A stretch of DNA of 64,000 nt from Tenacibaculum sp. Bg11-29 (GCF_002836595.1 NZ_PJBB01000003.1:1611001-1675000), one strand, 5' to 3'. Positions 17,774 through 27,125 are shown, numbered from the stretch's first letter. The notes: generated from the sequence alone by a model not told the origin. Program-made: numbers and translations.

Positions 17774-18433
17774 CTATTTGCTCTGTATGGTATAGTGCTG
17801 TAGCATATTTATCTTATCATTTACTATTTTACTTATTTCATTTGCTCTGTCAACAACCATGAAATGTTCTCCTTTGTCAATTAATTCCATTTTAGTATTT
17901 CCTCTTGGAGGAATCAATTTATCTTTTGTTCCATTGATTTTAAAGACATTTTTCTGTTGAGTTATATTTTTCCAGTTAATTAATTTAGTAACCGCCCATT
18001 TCACAAAATTTAAATCAGTATCATCTAAAATATCATTTAGTAATTTATTATTCTTTGCTCCGAATAAATATTTAGCGATTAACCTTGGAGGGTAAAATAG
18101 AGAAGTTGGTATTAGTTTAATTAATTTTGTTTTACCAAACAATCTAAATATTGGTCTCAATTCATTTTTGGTATGAGCAGACGAAATCAGAATAGTTATT
18201 TTAGGGTTTAATATTTTACCTATTTCTGTAGCTATTAATCCACCGAAACTTACTCCAATTAAACAAAAATCATTTTTAGTATCAATTACATTGCTCAATC
18301 TTTTAGAGTAGTTTTTGATAGACTCATTTTTATCAGGTGTTATCCAATTTATAGGGATAAACTCAAAATCTAGAGTTAGAAAATCAAATACTCTTTTGTC
18401 AGCACCAAGTCCGCCTATACCGTATATTTTCAA
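17774..18433 (-). CDS. Alpha/beta hydrolase
   Basis: The 219-aa protein begins MKIYGIGGLGADKRVFDFL, an oxyanion-type glycine-rich opening. It has the nucleophile elbow LIGVSFGGLIATEIG with serine, INGTKDKLIPP where the acid would be, and KGEHFMVVDRANEI with the late histidine. The elbow is G-V-S-F-G rather than GHS. Substrate unknown. No close neighbour shares its strand, so it is probably monocistronic. Confidence 0.75.
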   Translation of the reverse strand: MKIYGIGGLGADKRVFDFLTLDFEFIPINWITPDKNESIKNYSKRLSNVIDTKNDFCLIGVSFGGLIATEIGKILNPKITILISSAHTKNELRPIFRLFGKTKLIKLIPTSLFYPPRLIAKYLFGAKNNKLLNDILDDTDLNFVKWAVTKLINWKNITQQKNVFKINGTKDKLIPPRGNTKMELIDKGEHFMVVDRANEISKIVNDKINMLQHYTIQSK

Positions 18434-18699
18434 TTTTATATTTTTGGAGTAATGTGTTACAATATTATTGATATATCTAGTTTTAATCCTTTATATCAGT
18501 AGTTAGCTAAGTTATTTAAAAACGAGTTAATAATCAAGATGAATTTTTAAACAATCTGCCAAAATTTCAGTATTTTTTATTTGGTATGGTTATCGCTTTA
18601 ATTAGAGTATTATTGCAAGAGAAGCAAAGTAGTTTTTGTATTAAATAAAAGATTTATTTGTAGCTTTATTTCTTGTAATGGTTAATTAAAAGTAAATAA

Positions 18700-19047
18700 A
18701 TGAAAACATTTTTAAAAATCTTATTAACCGCATTAGCGGTTATTATACTAGCAAATGTATTACCAGGTATTACAATTAACAGTTATGTAACAGCAGTTAT
18801 AGTAGCAGTAACAATATCGTTATTAAACATGTTTGTTCGTCCGTTATTAGTGTTTTTTACGTTGCCAGCAACTATTGTAACCTTAGGGTTATTTTTATTT
18901 GTTATCAATGCAATAATTATATTGTTAGCAGGTAACCTAATTACAGGTTTTGCAGTTAGCGGATTTTTTACTGCACTTTTATTTAGTGTGCTATTGTCAG
19001 TATTTAGGTCGTTTTTGTTTTCGCTATTAAAAGAAGACAAAAAATAA
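18700..19047 (+). CDS. Small four-helix membrane protein (phage holin 4_2 / YvlD-like family)
   Basis: The 115-aa protein is almost wholly hydrophobic, with about four membrane segments and the signature pattern LLNMFVRPLLVFFTLPATIVTLGLFLFVINAI, split here by position (residues ~43-75). It ends FRSFLFSLLKEDKK. This matches the holin-named YvlD/DUF360 family, common in chromosomes and not evidence of a phage. The function is unknown. It lies just upstream of tig on the same strand. Confidence 0.82.
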   Translation: MKTFLKILLTALAVIILANVLPGITINSYVTAVIVAVTISLLNMFVRPLLVFFTLPATIVTLGLFLFVINAIIILLAGNLITGFAVSGFFTALLFSVLLSVFRSFLFSLLKEDKK

Positions 19048-19070
19048 CTGAAAACGAAAGAGTTAAACCC

Positions 19071-19102
19071 TTTGCAAAAAAGGTAAAAATATCCTAATTT
19101 TG
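19071..19102 (+). promoter_or_regulatory. Promoter of tig
   Basis: TTTG (19071-19074), 20-bp spacer, then TAATTTTG (19095-19102). This is a full match to the Bacteroidota sigma-ABfr promoter (TTTG-N19-21-TAnnTTTG), 29 nt before the start codon. Confidence 0.8.
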
Positions 19103-19131
19103 CACCCGATTTTAAAGAAACAGATTTTAAG

Positions 19132-20454
19132 ATGAATATTACAAAAGAAAACGTAGATGCGTTAAACGCAGTGGTAAAAATTGATATAGTTGCTGAAGAT
19201 TATCAAGCTAAAGTAACAAAACAATTAAACGATTACCGTAAAACGGCGAACATTCCAGGATTTAGAAAAGGTCAAGTACCAATGGGAATGGTAAAAAAGC
19301 AATACGGAAAATCGATAATGATTGATGAAGTAAACAAACTTTTACAAGAGTCTTTAAATAAATTTTTAGCAGAAGAGAAGTTAGATATTTTAGGTAACCC
19401 GTTACCAAGAATAGAAAACGAATTTAACTGGGATGCTGAAAAGTTTTCTTTTGAATTCGAATTAGGATTAGCTCCTGAGTTTGATATCAACTTAAAGCCT
19501 AAAAATAAAGTTACTCAATATAACATAGTTGCAACAGACGAGTTAATTGATAAAGAAGTAGAAAACATTCAAACTCGTTATGGTAAAGTATCACCTATCG
19601 ATGAAGCGAATGATGATGCTAATGTAACTGGTACTTTTGTAAACGAAGAAAAAGAAATAAGCAAGAAAGCTACAGTTTCTGTAAAAGATATTAAAGGTAA
19701 AACAAACTTAAAAAAGTTTGTTGGTGCTAAAGTAGGAGAGGTTTTAGAGTTAAAAACAAAAAACTTATTTGAAGATGAGCACAAATTACAACAGGTTTTA
19801 GGTGTTTCTCATGATGAGATTCATGATTTAGATATTGTTGTTTCTTTTACTATTGAAGAAGTTACTAAAACCGAAGCAGCTGAGTTAGATAAAGAATTAT
19901 TTGACAAGTTATTTGCAGACGGAAGTGTAAATACTGTATCTGAATTAAAAGATAAAATTAAAGAAGATGCTGAAAAGCAATTTCAACAACAAGGAGATCA
20001 ACAATTGTTAAACGCAATTACTGAGAACTTAGTAGAAAATACAAAATTCGATTTACCAACAACGTTTTTACAAAAATGGTTACAAACTGCTGGTGAAAAA
20101 CAATTAACAGCAGAGGAAGCTATTGAAGAGTATAATAAATCTGAAAAAGGATTACGTTATCAGTTAATCGAAGGAAAGATTATGAAAGATAACGATGTTA
20201 AAATCGATTATCCTGAATTAGTAGACTACGCAAAAGGATTCATCCGTTCGCAAATGGCTCAGTTTGGTAATATGAATCCAGAAGAGAAAGAGTTAGATGA
20301 TATCGCTGGTAGAGTTTTACAAAATCAAGAAGAAGCTCAAAAATTACAATCTCAATTAATTAGCCAAAAATTATTAGCTTTTTATAAAGAGAACATGAGT
20401 TTTGATTCAAAAGAGCTTTCTTACGAAGATTTTATTAAAGAAGTATATAAATAA
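19132..20454 (+). CDS. tig: Trigger factor
   Basis: Trigger factor is the ribosome-bound chaperone that meets nascent chains at the exit tunnel. The 440-aa protein has the N-terminal ribosome-binding domain with the signature IPGFRKGQVPMGMVKKQYG (residues 42-60), a middle region replacing the FKBP-like prolyl isomerase domain, and a helical C-terminal chaperone domain. The middle is short and lacks clear FKBP motifs, as usual in Bacteroidota. It heads the tig-clpP-clpX cluster found in many bacteria. Confidence 0.95.
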   Translation: MNITKENVDALNAVVKIDIVAEDYQAKVTKQLNDYRKTANIPGFRKGQVPMGMVKKQYGKSIMIDEVNKLLQESLNKFLAEEKLDILGNPLPRIENEFNWDAEKFSFEFELGLAPEFDINLKPKNKVTQYNIVATDELIDKEVENIQTRYGKVSPIDEANDDANVTGTFVNEEKEISKKATVSVKDIKGKTNLKKFVGAKVGEVLELKTKNLFEDEHKLQQVLGVSHDEIHDLDIVVSFTIEEVTKTEAAELDKELFDKLFADGSVNTVSELKDKIKEDAEKQFQQQGDQQLLNAITENLVENTKFDLPTTFLQKWLQTAGEKQLTAEEAIEEYNKSEKGLRYQLIEGKIMKDNDVKIDYPELVDYAKGFIRSQMAQFGNMNPEEKELDDIAGRVLQNQEEAQKLQSQLISQKLLAFYKENMSFDSKELSYEDFIKEVYK

Positions 20455-20478
20455 CAGTTTATTAACTGATTATGATTT

Positions 20479-20506
20479 AAAAACCTGAATGTAGATTCAG
20501 GTTTTT
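20479..20506 (+). terminator. Terminator after tig
   Basis: A 12-bp inverted repeat (AAAAACCTGAAT, 4-nt loop, ATTCAGGTTTTT) followed by further T residues, 24 bp after the tig stop. Confidence 0.85.
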
Positions 20507-20584
20507 TTTGCTGCAAATGGTAGCTGTATAATAACTAAATAGTTCTTATATTTACACAATTATAACCCAAAAAACATTTTTAAA

Positions 20585-21244
20585 ATGGATTACGGAAAAG
20601 AATTCGAAAAATACGCAACAAAGCAACACGGTATAAACAGTACATATTTAGGTAAAATTACAAGTAGTTTAACGCCATATATTATGGAAGAACGTCAGAT
20701 GAACATTACTCAAATGGATGTTTTTTCTCGTTTAATGATGGATAGAATTATCTTTTTAGGTACTGGTGTTAATGATCAAGTAGCTAATGTAATTCAAGCA
20801 CAATTATTGTTTTTAGAAAGTGTAGATGCGAATAAAGATATTTCAATTTATATTAATTCTCCAGGAGGTGGGGTTTATGCAGGTTTAGGTATTTACGATA
20901 CAATGCAGTTTATTAAGCCAGATGTAGCAACAATTTGTACTGGTATGGCAGCATCTATGGGAGCTGTTTTAATGTGTGCAGGAGCAAAAGGAAAACGTTC
21001 TGCTTTACCGCATTCACGTATCATGATTCACCAACCAATGGGTGGTGCGCAAGGGCAAGCATCAGATATGGAGATTACAGTAAAAGAAATAGGAAAGTTA
21101 AAAACTGAATTATACGATATCATTGCAGATCATTCAGGGCAAACCTTCGAGAAAGTACAAGAAGATTCTGATAGAGATTATTGGATGAAGGCAGACGAAG
21201 CGAAAGCTTACGGAATGGTAGATGAAATTTTAAAAAGAAAATAA
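20585..21244 (+). CDS. clpP: ATP-dependent Clp protease proteolytic subunit
   Basis: ClpP forms the tetradecameric serine-protease barrel fed by ClpX. The 219-aa protein shows NSPGGGVYAGLGIYD, the active-site serine in GMAASMGAV (Ser124), histidine in RIMIHQPMGG (His149) and the late aspartate in DSDRDYWMKADEA. The N-terminus before the processed core is about 30 residues, a plausible propeptide. It has its own terminator-separated promoter region and is followed by clpX after about 105 bp. Confidence 0.97.
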   Translation: MDYGKEFEKYATKQHGINSTYLGKITSSLTPYIMEERQMNITQMDVFSRLMMDRIIFLGTGVNDQVANVIQAQLLFLESVDANKDISIYINSPGGGVYAGLGIYDTMQFIKPDVATICTGMAASMGAVLMCAGAKGKRSALPHSRIMIHQPMGGAQGQASDMEITVKEIGKLKTELYDIIADHSGQTFEKVQEDSDRDYWMKADEAKAYGMVDEILKRK

Positions 21245-21254
21245 TACAATACTA

Positions 21255-21280
21255 TCATTGCGAACAAAATGAAGCAATCT
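21255..21280. repeat. REP-like palindromic element
   Basis: TCATTGCGAACAAAATGAAG followed by CAATCT: an ATTGC/GCAAT inverted repeat with a spacer of about 13 nt. It resembles the short dispersed 'ATTGCGAA..GAAGCAATC' palindromes scattered between genes in many Bacteroidota. Only one copy is in this window, so its repeat nature is from memory of the family. Confidence 0.45.
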
Positions 21281-21349
21281 TTCTATTAATTAGAAAGGTA
21301 ACTTTATCATTTTAATTTTCGTGATAGTTAAGAATAACAAGTTAGTATA

Positions 21350-22588
21350 ATGTCGAAAGAAGAAAACTTAGAATGTTCCTTTTGTGGGCGTAAAAAACCA
21401 GAAACCGATTTATTAATCGCTGGTATGGATGCGCATATTTGTGATAAATGTATTGAACAAGCTCACGGAATTGTAGAAGAGGAAGTTGCAGAAGCTAAAA
21501 CAGATGGTTTGTCTAAAGATTTAACCTTAAATAAACCAAAAGAAATTAAAGCTTTTTTAGATGAATACATCATAGGGCAAACAGAAACTAAAAGAGGTAT
21601 GTCTGTCGCTGTATACAATCACTATAAGCGATTGTTACAGACGAAAGACGATGAAGATGAGGTAGAGATTGAAAAATCAAATATCATTTTAGTAGGAGAA
21701 ACAGGTACAGGTAAAACATTAATAGCTCGTACAATTGCGAAGATGCTAAATGTGCCATTTTCTATTGTTGATGCAACTGTTTTAACACAAGCAGGATATG
21801 TAGGTGAAGATGTAGAGAGTATTTTAAGTCGTTTACTACAAGCAGCAGATTATGAGGTTGACAAAGCTGAGCGAGGAATTGTTTTTATCGATGAGATTGA
21901 TAAAATAGCTCGTAAAGGTGATAACCCATCAATTACTCGTGATGTGTCAGGAGAAGGTGTTCAACAGGCTTTATTAAAACTTTTAGAAGGGTCGGTTGTA
22001 AATGTAGCTCCTAAAGGAGGAAGAAAACATCCAGATCAAAAATTCATTGAAGTAAATACTAAAGATATTTTATTTATCGCTGGTGGTGCTTTTTCAGGAA
22101 TTGATAGAATCATAAGTAAGCGTTTAAATATGCAAGCAGTTGGTTATAGCGCATCAATTGATGAAGATAGTGTTGATGAAAGTAATTTATTACAATACAT
22201 TATTCCATCTGATTTAAAATCTTTTGGGTTAATTCCTGAAATTATTGGTCGTTTACCAGTATTGAGTTTTATGAATCCGTTAGATGCAAAAACATTACGA
22301 GCAATATTAACAGAACCTAAAAATTCTATTATTAAGCAGTACACGAAGTTATTTGCTATGGATGATGTTGAATTTACTTTAACAGAAGGAGCTTTACAGT
22401 TTATTGTTGATAAAGCAGTAGAGTATAAGTTAGGAGCTCGTGGATTACGTTCGTTATGTGAAGCAATTTTAACCGATGCAATGTTTGAGATGCCTAGTTC
22501 TGATGAAAAAGAATTAAAAGTAACAAGAGAATATGCAGAAGCTAAAATTACAAAGTCAGCTTTAAAGAAGTTAAGAGCAGCTTCATAA
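21350..22588 (+). CDS. clpX: ATP-dependent Clp protease ATP-binding subunit ClpX
   Basis: ClpX is the AAA+ unfoldase that feeds ClpP. The 412-aa protein has the N-terminal zinc-binding domain with Cys9, Cys12, Cys31 and Cys34 (CSFCGRKK and CDKC), Walker A GETGTGKT (residues 116-123), Walker [12 protein letters not shown], the pore loop after [10 protein letters not shown], sensor region and the C-terminal [10 protein letters not shown]. The length and layout are normal. Confidence 0.97.
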   Translation: MSKEENLECSFCGRKKPETDLLIAGMDAHICDKCIEQAHGIVEEEVAEAKTDGLSKDLTLNKPKEIKAFLDEYIIGQTETKRGMSVAVYNHYKRLLQTKDDEDEVEIEKSNIILVGETGTGKTLIARTIAKMLNVPFSIVDATVLTQAGYVGEDVESILSRLLQAADYEVDKAERGIVFIDEIDKIARKGDNPSITRDVSGEGVQQALLKLLEGSVVNVAPKGGRKHPDQKFIEVNTKDILFIAGGAFSGIDRIISKRLNMQAVGYSASIDEDSVDESNLLQYIIPSDLKSFGLIPEIIGRLPVLSFMNPLDAKTLRAILTEPKNSIIKQYTKLFAMDDVEFTLTEGALQFIVDKAVEYKLGARGLRSLCEAILTDAMFEMPSSDEKELKVTREYAEAKITKSALKKLRAAS

Positions 22589-22608
22589 TATTCAATAAGA
22601 AGTAAAAT

Positions 22609-22645
22609 AAAAAGCATCATATTTTATTAAAATGTGATGCTTTTT
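22609..22645. terminator. Bidirectional terminator between clpX and the LRR gene
   Basis: An 18-bp inverted repeat with one mismatch (arms 22609-22626 and 22628-22645) with A- and T-rich ends, between convergent genes. Confidence 0.8.
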
Positions 22646-22665
22646 TATGTAGTAATAAGAAGGTT

Positions 22666-24009
22666 TTAATGCTTCTTAACTTTACTATGCTTATTAATCC
22701 ATTCGATAAGCTGAGCAGCTGTTATACTATATTTTTGTTGTACATCTCTCTTTTTCTTTTGTATATGTGTCGTGTTTAAAACTAAAGCTTCATACTCGCG
22801 AACAACAGATTTTTTAAATTTATCGTAATAGTTCTCAGTACTTTCTGATGATTGGATAGTTTTAATTTTAAAAGCAGTGTTACCAAGTAGGTTAATCCAT
22901 TCAGTAAATTGTTGAGAATTTAAATTGTATTTTTTCTGAACTTCTACTTTTTTACTTTGTAAATAAGTAGGATTGAGTATTGCTTTCTCATATTCATCTA
23001 CTGCAGATTTTTTAAATTTTGAATAATAAGTAGCAGTATATTTTTGAGGAGCTCCTACATCGACTCCTTTAACAATGATCTTGTTTGTAGTTAGTAAGTT
23101 TGAATACTTAGTTATCCACTGTGAAAGTTGTTTAGGGTTTAAGCTGTATTTCTGTTGTAATTCATTCTTTTTACTTTGTGTATGATTAGCAGCTAGTACT
23201 AATTTGTCATACTCAGAAACAACAGAAAGTTGAAATTTTTCATAATAATTAGCAGCACTTTCTTTAGGTTGGTTGTTTATTACAGGTTGTGGTGCTTTAG
23301 TTTCTGATTGAACAGTTGTAACAGGTTTGCTTTCTTCTTTAACATTTTCTTCATGAATACTTTTTATACTATTCGCATTTTTTGTGTAAACAACATTTTC
23401 ATCTTTATACCATCCTTCTGGTATTTTATTCAATTGTGTGTCATTTACGATAATACTATTCATTTGATTTCCTGTTGTATCTAAGCTTTCTAGCTTAGTA
23501 CAAGACTTAACATTTAAAGTTGTTAGTTCATTAAAACTAGTGTATAAACTTTTAAGGTTAGGATTATCTCCAATAATTAAAGAATTTAACTTATTACCGT
23601 CACAGCTTACATATACTAATTCAGTATTATTACTAAGATCTAAACGTTCTATTTTATTTTCACTACAATTTAAAAAAGTGATAGATGTACTTTTAGATAA
23701 GTCTATTTGTGTAATCTCGTTTCCAAAACAATCCAAACGTTTTAAGTTAGGAAAGTGTTCAAGACCTCCCAAATTTTTAATTTTAGAATGTACGTTAGGC
23801 AATAACTTATTTGTTATTGGATCATTAATATTTAAATTAATGACATATTTGGCATCACTCACCAAAATATTTCCATTTAAACCATTAGAATCGATGTCCA
23901 AATCAATCAAACATTCTTCAAGACCAATGTCTTTAATATCAATGGTTTCCTGAGAAAATATGTTAAAGGTTAATAAAAATAAAAGAAAGTGGGATACAGT
24001 TTTTTTCAT
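22666..24009 (-). CDS. Secreted leucine-rich-repeat protein with three transposase-like HTH modules
   Basis: The 447-aa protein has a signal peptide (ends NIFSQ). About residues 75-190 are leucine-rich repeats of the internalin-like type (LKRLDCFGNEITQIDLSKS, FLNCSENKIERLDLSNNTE and so on). A short linker rich in K, E and P follows. The C-terminus has three repeats of about 50 residues starting at residues 255, 328 and 394, each of the form YYxKFKxSVVxEY, then QQKYSLNxxQLxxWI. This resembles the HTH of IS3-type OrfA proteins. The combination of export signal and HTH repeats is unusual. The ATG at 24009 is chosen to start the signal peptide. Function unknown. Confidence 0.7.
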   Translation of the reverse strand: MKKTVSHFLLFLLTFNIFSQETIDIKDIGLEECLIDLDIDSNGLNGNILVSDAKYVINLNINDPITNKLLPNVHSKIKNLGGLEHFPNLKRLDCFGNEITQIDLSKSTSITFLNCSENKIERLDLSNNTELVYVSCDGNKLNSLIIGDNPNLKSLYTSFNELTTLNVKSCTKLESLDTTGNQMNSIIVNDTQLNKIPEGWYKDENVVYTKNANSIKSIHEENVKEESKPVTTVQSETKAPQPVINNQPKESAANYYEKFQLSVVSEYDKLVLAANHTQSKKNELQQKYSLNPKQLSQWITKYSNLLTTNKIIVKGVDVGAPQKYTATYYSKFKKSAVDEYEKAILNPTYLQSKKVEVQKKYNLNSQQFTEWINLLGNTAFKIKTIQSSESTENYYDKFKKSVVREYEALVLNTTHIQKKKRDVQQKYSITAAQLIEWINKHSKVKKH

Positions 24010-24076
24010 GATAAAAAATTTTAACAAAACTAGATATTTATATGTTTTTAACAAATAAAAGGTTAAGATATTTATT

Positions 24077-24109
24077 TTTGATAAAAGAGCATCTAAACGA
24101 GTATATTTG
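24077..24109 (+). promoter_or_regulatory. Promoter of dnaG
   Basis: TTTG (24077-24080), 21-bp spacer, TATATTTG (24102-24109), 20 nt before the dnaG start codon; a full match to the Bacteroidota promoter pattern. Confidence 0.75.
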
Positions 24110-24129
24110 TAGGCTGTATTTTACATTAT

Positions 24130-26136
24130 ATGATAACGCAACAAACAATAGAAAAAGTATTTGAAGCATCCCAAGTAGAGGAAGTAATAGGGGAGTTTGT
24201 ACAACTTAAAAAATCAGGAAGTAGTTTTAAGGGCTTAAGCCCATTTACAGACGAACGAACTCCATCTTTTATGGTGTCACCTGTAAAACAAATTTGGAAA
24301 GACTTTAGTACTGGTAAAGGAGGAAATGCTGTTTCTTTTTTAATGGAACATGAGCATTATACATATCCTGAGGCTATAAAGTGGTTAGCTAAAAAATATA
24401 ATATTGAAATAGAAGAAACTGAGCAGTCTGACGAGCAAAAAGAGCAGATGAACGAGAGAGAGAGTATGTTTTTAGCATCTAAATTTGCTAAAGATTACTT
24501 TCATGATGTGCTAATGAACACTCAAAAAGGAAGAGCAATAGGATTGTCTTATTTCAAAGAAAGAGGTTTTAGGGAGGATATTATAGAAAAATTCGATTTA
24601 GGATATTGTAAAGATGAGTGGAGTAATTTTACAGATGCTGCATTAGCCAAAGGTTATGATTTAAAGTATTTAAAATCTACAGGGTTAACAATTGTAAAAG
24701 AAGGAGGGCCACAACTTAAAAAATTCGATCGATTTAAGGGACGTGTATTATTTCCAATACACAGTATGTCCGGACGTATTTTGGGTTTTGGAGGTAGAAT
24801 ACTTACCAATGATAAAAAAGCAGCAAAATATTTAAACTCACCAGAAAGTGATATTTACCATAAAAGTAAAATTTTATACGGAATTTATCATGCAAAGAAA
24901 GAAATAGCAAAACAAGATAACTGTTATTTAGTTGAAGGATATACAGATGTAATTTCTTTTTATCAATCAGGAATAGAAAATGTAGTTGCATCTTCAGGTA
25001 CTGCACTAACTTCTGATCAGATTAGATTAGTAAATCGTTTAACCAAAAATATTACTGTGCTGTTTGATGGTGATGCAGCTGGAATTAGAGCTTCTATAAG
25101 AGGTATTGATTTAATTCTAGAACAAGGAATGAATGTAAAAGTTGTTTCTTTTCCAGAAGGAGAAGACCCTGATAGTTTTGCCAAATCGCATTCAACAAAA
25201 GAGTTAAAAGAATTTTTAGAAGAAAAATCACAAGATTTTATTGAGTTTAAAGTGTCTTTATTAATGAAAGAGGCAGCGAATGATCCTGTTAAGAAAGCAG
25301 GCTTAATTCGCGATATTGTTACTAGTATCTCTAAAATACCTGATGGTATTCAAAGAGAAGTATACGTGCAAGAATGTGCTCGTATTATGGATATCTCTGA
25401 ACGTGTTTTGTTTAGTGAATTGGCGCAATTACTAAATAAAGGATTAGTCAAATCTAATAAAGATAGTCAAAATCGTAATTTAAATCAACCATCAAGAGAG
25501 TATTCTCATAAGGAAGAAAAATCTTCAATGGGACTTGTGAAAGGTGGTAAAAAAGGACGTCAAAAAATTGATCAACTAAATATTCTTGAAAAAGAAATTA
25601 TCAGAATATTATTGCTGTATGGCAATGAAATGGTTGAGTTTGTAAATTGGGTAGATGGTGTAGATGATAAAGGTCGTACTGTTATAGAAAAGGAGGAGTA
25701 CCAGAATACAGTGTCAAACGAGTTGTATTTAAATTTACAAGAAGATGAAATTGAGTTTGCTAATGAAATCTTTAAATTAACGTATTATCAATTAGTTCAT
25801 CAATTAAATCAAAATGAAAAAATTTCGATAGATCAATTGATTATGCATGAAAATCAAGATATATCTAGTTTAGTTACTAATATTTTAATGGATGAAGAAA
25901 AGTACTCTTTAAGTGATTGGGAGCGAAAAGAAATATTTGTTACAGAAACAAAAAAAATACTTCCTAAATTGGTATCTGATGCCATACTAAATATTAGAAG
26001 GGTTTTAATAGAAGAAAAAATAAAAGAGATAATACACGAAGTTCAAACACAAAACGTAGCGTTAGACTTAGAAGAAATATCAAATTACACTGATTTAAAA
26101 AAGCGTCTTTTTGAAAAATTAAACCGTGTAGTTTAA
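24130..26136 (+). CDS. dnaG: DNA primase with a metal-free zinc-ribbon domain
   Basis: DnaG makes RNA primers for replication. The 668-aa protein has the N-terminal ribbon domain, the catalytic RNA-polymerase-like core (GRVLFPIHSMSGRILGFGGR, TOPRIM signature LVEGYTDVISFYQSG, and TVLFDGDAAG) and a C-terminal helicase-binding region. In the ribbon, GLSPFTDERTPSF and KQIWKDFSTG show Ser37, Thr40, Asp58 and Thr61 where the CHCC zinc ligands normally stand. The fold markers (TPSF, GKGGN) remain. To my knowledge this replacement is widespread in Flavobacteriia rather than damage. A good promoter precedes the gene. Confidence 0.95.
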   Translation: MITQQTIEKVFEASQVEEVIGEFVQLKKSGSSFKGLSPFTDERTPSFMVSPVKQIWKDFSTGKGGNAVSFLMEHEHYTYPEAIKWLAKKYNIEIEETEQSDEQKEQMNERESMFLASKFAKDYFHDVLMNTQKGRAIGLSYFKERGFREDIIEKFDLGYCKDEWSNFTDAALAKGYDLKYLKSTGLTIVKEGGPQLKKFDRFKGRVLFPIHSMSGRILGFGGRILTNDKKAAKYLNSPESDIYHKSKILYGIYHAKKEIAKQDNCYLVEGYTDVISFYQSGIENVVASSGTALTSDQIRLVNRLTKNITVLFDGDAAGIRASIRGIDLILEQGMNVKVVSFPEGEDPDSFAKSHSTKELKEFLEEKSQDFIEFKVSLLMKEAANDPVKKAGLIRDIVTSISKIPDGIQREVYVQECARIMDISERVLFSELAQLLNKGLVKSNKDSQNRNLNQPSREYSHKEEKSSMGLVKGGKKGRQKIDQLNILEKEIIRILLLYGNEMVEFVNWVDGVDDKGRTVIEKEEYQNTVSNELYLNLQEDEIEFANEIFKLTYYQLVHQLNQNEKISIDQLIMHENQDISSLVTNILMDEEKYSLSDWERKEIFVTETKKILPKLVSDAILNIRRVLIEEKIKEIIHEVQTQNVALDLEEISNYTDLKKRLFEKLNRVV

Positions 26137-26179
26137 TATATATAAATTTAACAAAATTTTATAATTGTATTTTTTTTTG

Positions 26180-26187
26180 TAATTTTG
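26180..26187 (+). promoter_or_regulatory. -7 type promoter element for the 43-aa gene
   Basis: TAATTTTG matches TAnnTTTG exactly, 26 nt before the ATG of the small gene that follows dnaG. Confidence 0.4.
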
Positions 26188-26213
26188 TTCCGAAAAAAGA
26201 AAGAAAAACAATT

Positions 26214-26345
26214 ATGAAAAAAGTGCTACAATTTTTCGAGTTATTAAGACTATTTATAATTTTGCCTTTTAGAATATCTAACGGATACAAAAAGCAAGCA
26301 TACCAAAAAATTAAACGTCAAATGATGTTAGTAAATTTACTTTAA
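26214..26345 (+). CDS. Small basic, partly hydrophobic protein (43 aa)
   Basis: An ATG preceded by a good -7 element opens a 43-codon frame: MKKVLQFFELLRLFIILPFR, then a basic part (SNGYKKQAYQKIKRQ) and MMLVNLL. The first half could be one amphipathic or membrane helix, the second is positively charged. The stop overlaps the end of nadE on the other strand by 9 bp. I do not recognise the protein; promoter spacing and start codon support it, its length does not allow more. Confidence 0.5.
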   Translation: MKKVLQFFELLRLFIILPFRISNGYKKQAYQKIKRQMMLVNLL

Positions 26346-27125
26346 GTTACTAGGTACTTCACAAACAGGAATAGGGATCATCTTATGTTGATTAATTCGG
26401 TTGAGGCGTGTGTATATTTTAAATACTTCTAATTTTCTATCAGAAAAATCAATATTTGTTTTCCCTGCGATTTGCATTTTCATAGCCCATTCTAATTCAT
26501 CATAAGAAGCTCCAATTTGTTCTTCATCAGTTCTGCTATCACCAAACAAACCATCTGTTGGCTGCGCTTTTTGAATAGATTTAGGTACTTCTAAGTATTC
26601 GCCTAAAGAAAAAACCTCAGATTTAACCAAATCGGCTATTGGACTTAAATCAACTCCTCCATCACCATATTTAGTGTAAAAACCTACACCGAAATCTTCT
26701 ACTTTATTACCTGTTCCGGCAACTAATAAACTATGTAACCCTGCAAAATAATATAGCGTTGTCATACGTAAACGAGCTCGAGTATTAGCTAAAGCTAAAG
26801 CTGTTTTTGCAGATGATTCAATTTTAGGAACTACCATTTTAAAATCTTCAAAGGTGGTTGTTAAATTTACTTCAGCTTCAGAAACATTACTAAAACGCTG
26901 TTTTAATTGTTTAATATGTTCATTTGCTCTATTTACTTGGCTTTCTGCTTGATGAATAGGTAGTTCAATACATAAAGTAGGTAAACCGGTTTTTGCACAT
27001 AAAGTTGAGGTTACAGCACTATCAATACCACCAGAAATACCGACTACAAACCCCTTAACTCCTGAGTTGGTTGCATAGTCTTTTAACCATTGTACAATGT
27101 GTTCTGAAACTTTGGGTGTATTCAT
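26337..27125 (-). CDS. nadE: NAD+ synthetase (ammonia-dependent type)
   Basis: NadE amidates deamido-NAD with ATP. The 262-aa protein has the PP-loop motif VGISGGIDSAVTSTL, GTGNKVEDFGVGFYTKYGDG, and DLVKSEVFSLGEYL, all typical of the short NH3-dependent form without a glutaminase domain. The ATG at 27125 is chosen over a TTG two codons upstream. It is divergent from gldB, a common Flavobacteriia arrangement. Confidence 0.94.
   Translation of the reverse strand: MNTPKVSEHIVQWLKDYATNSGVKGFVVGISGGIDSAVTSTLCAKTGLPTLCIELPIHQAESQVNRANEHIKQLKQRFSNVSEAEVNLTTTFEDFKMVVPKIESSAKTALALANTRARLRMTTLYYFAGLHSLLVAGTGNKVEDFGVGFYTKYGDGGVDLSPIADLVKSEVFSLGEYLEVPKSIQKAQPTDGLFGDSRTDEEQIGASYDELEWAMKMQIAGKTNIDFSDRKLEVFKIYTRLNRINQHKMIPIPVCEVPSNLK

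Noticed and set aside
18700..19047. The holin-family name as a sign of a prophage
   Set aside because: The YvlD/holin 4_2 family is common in ordinary chromosomes, and no other phage gene is near.
22144..22620. A 158-aa minus-strand frame over the end of clpX
   Set aside because: It mirrors clpX codons, has no recognised domain and would overlap a clear terminator.
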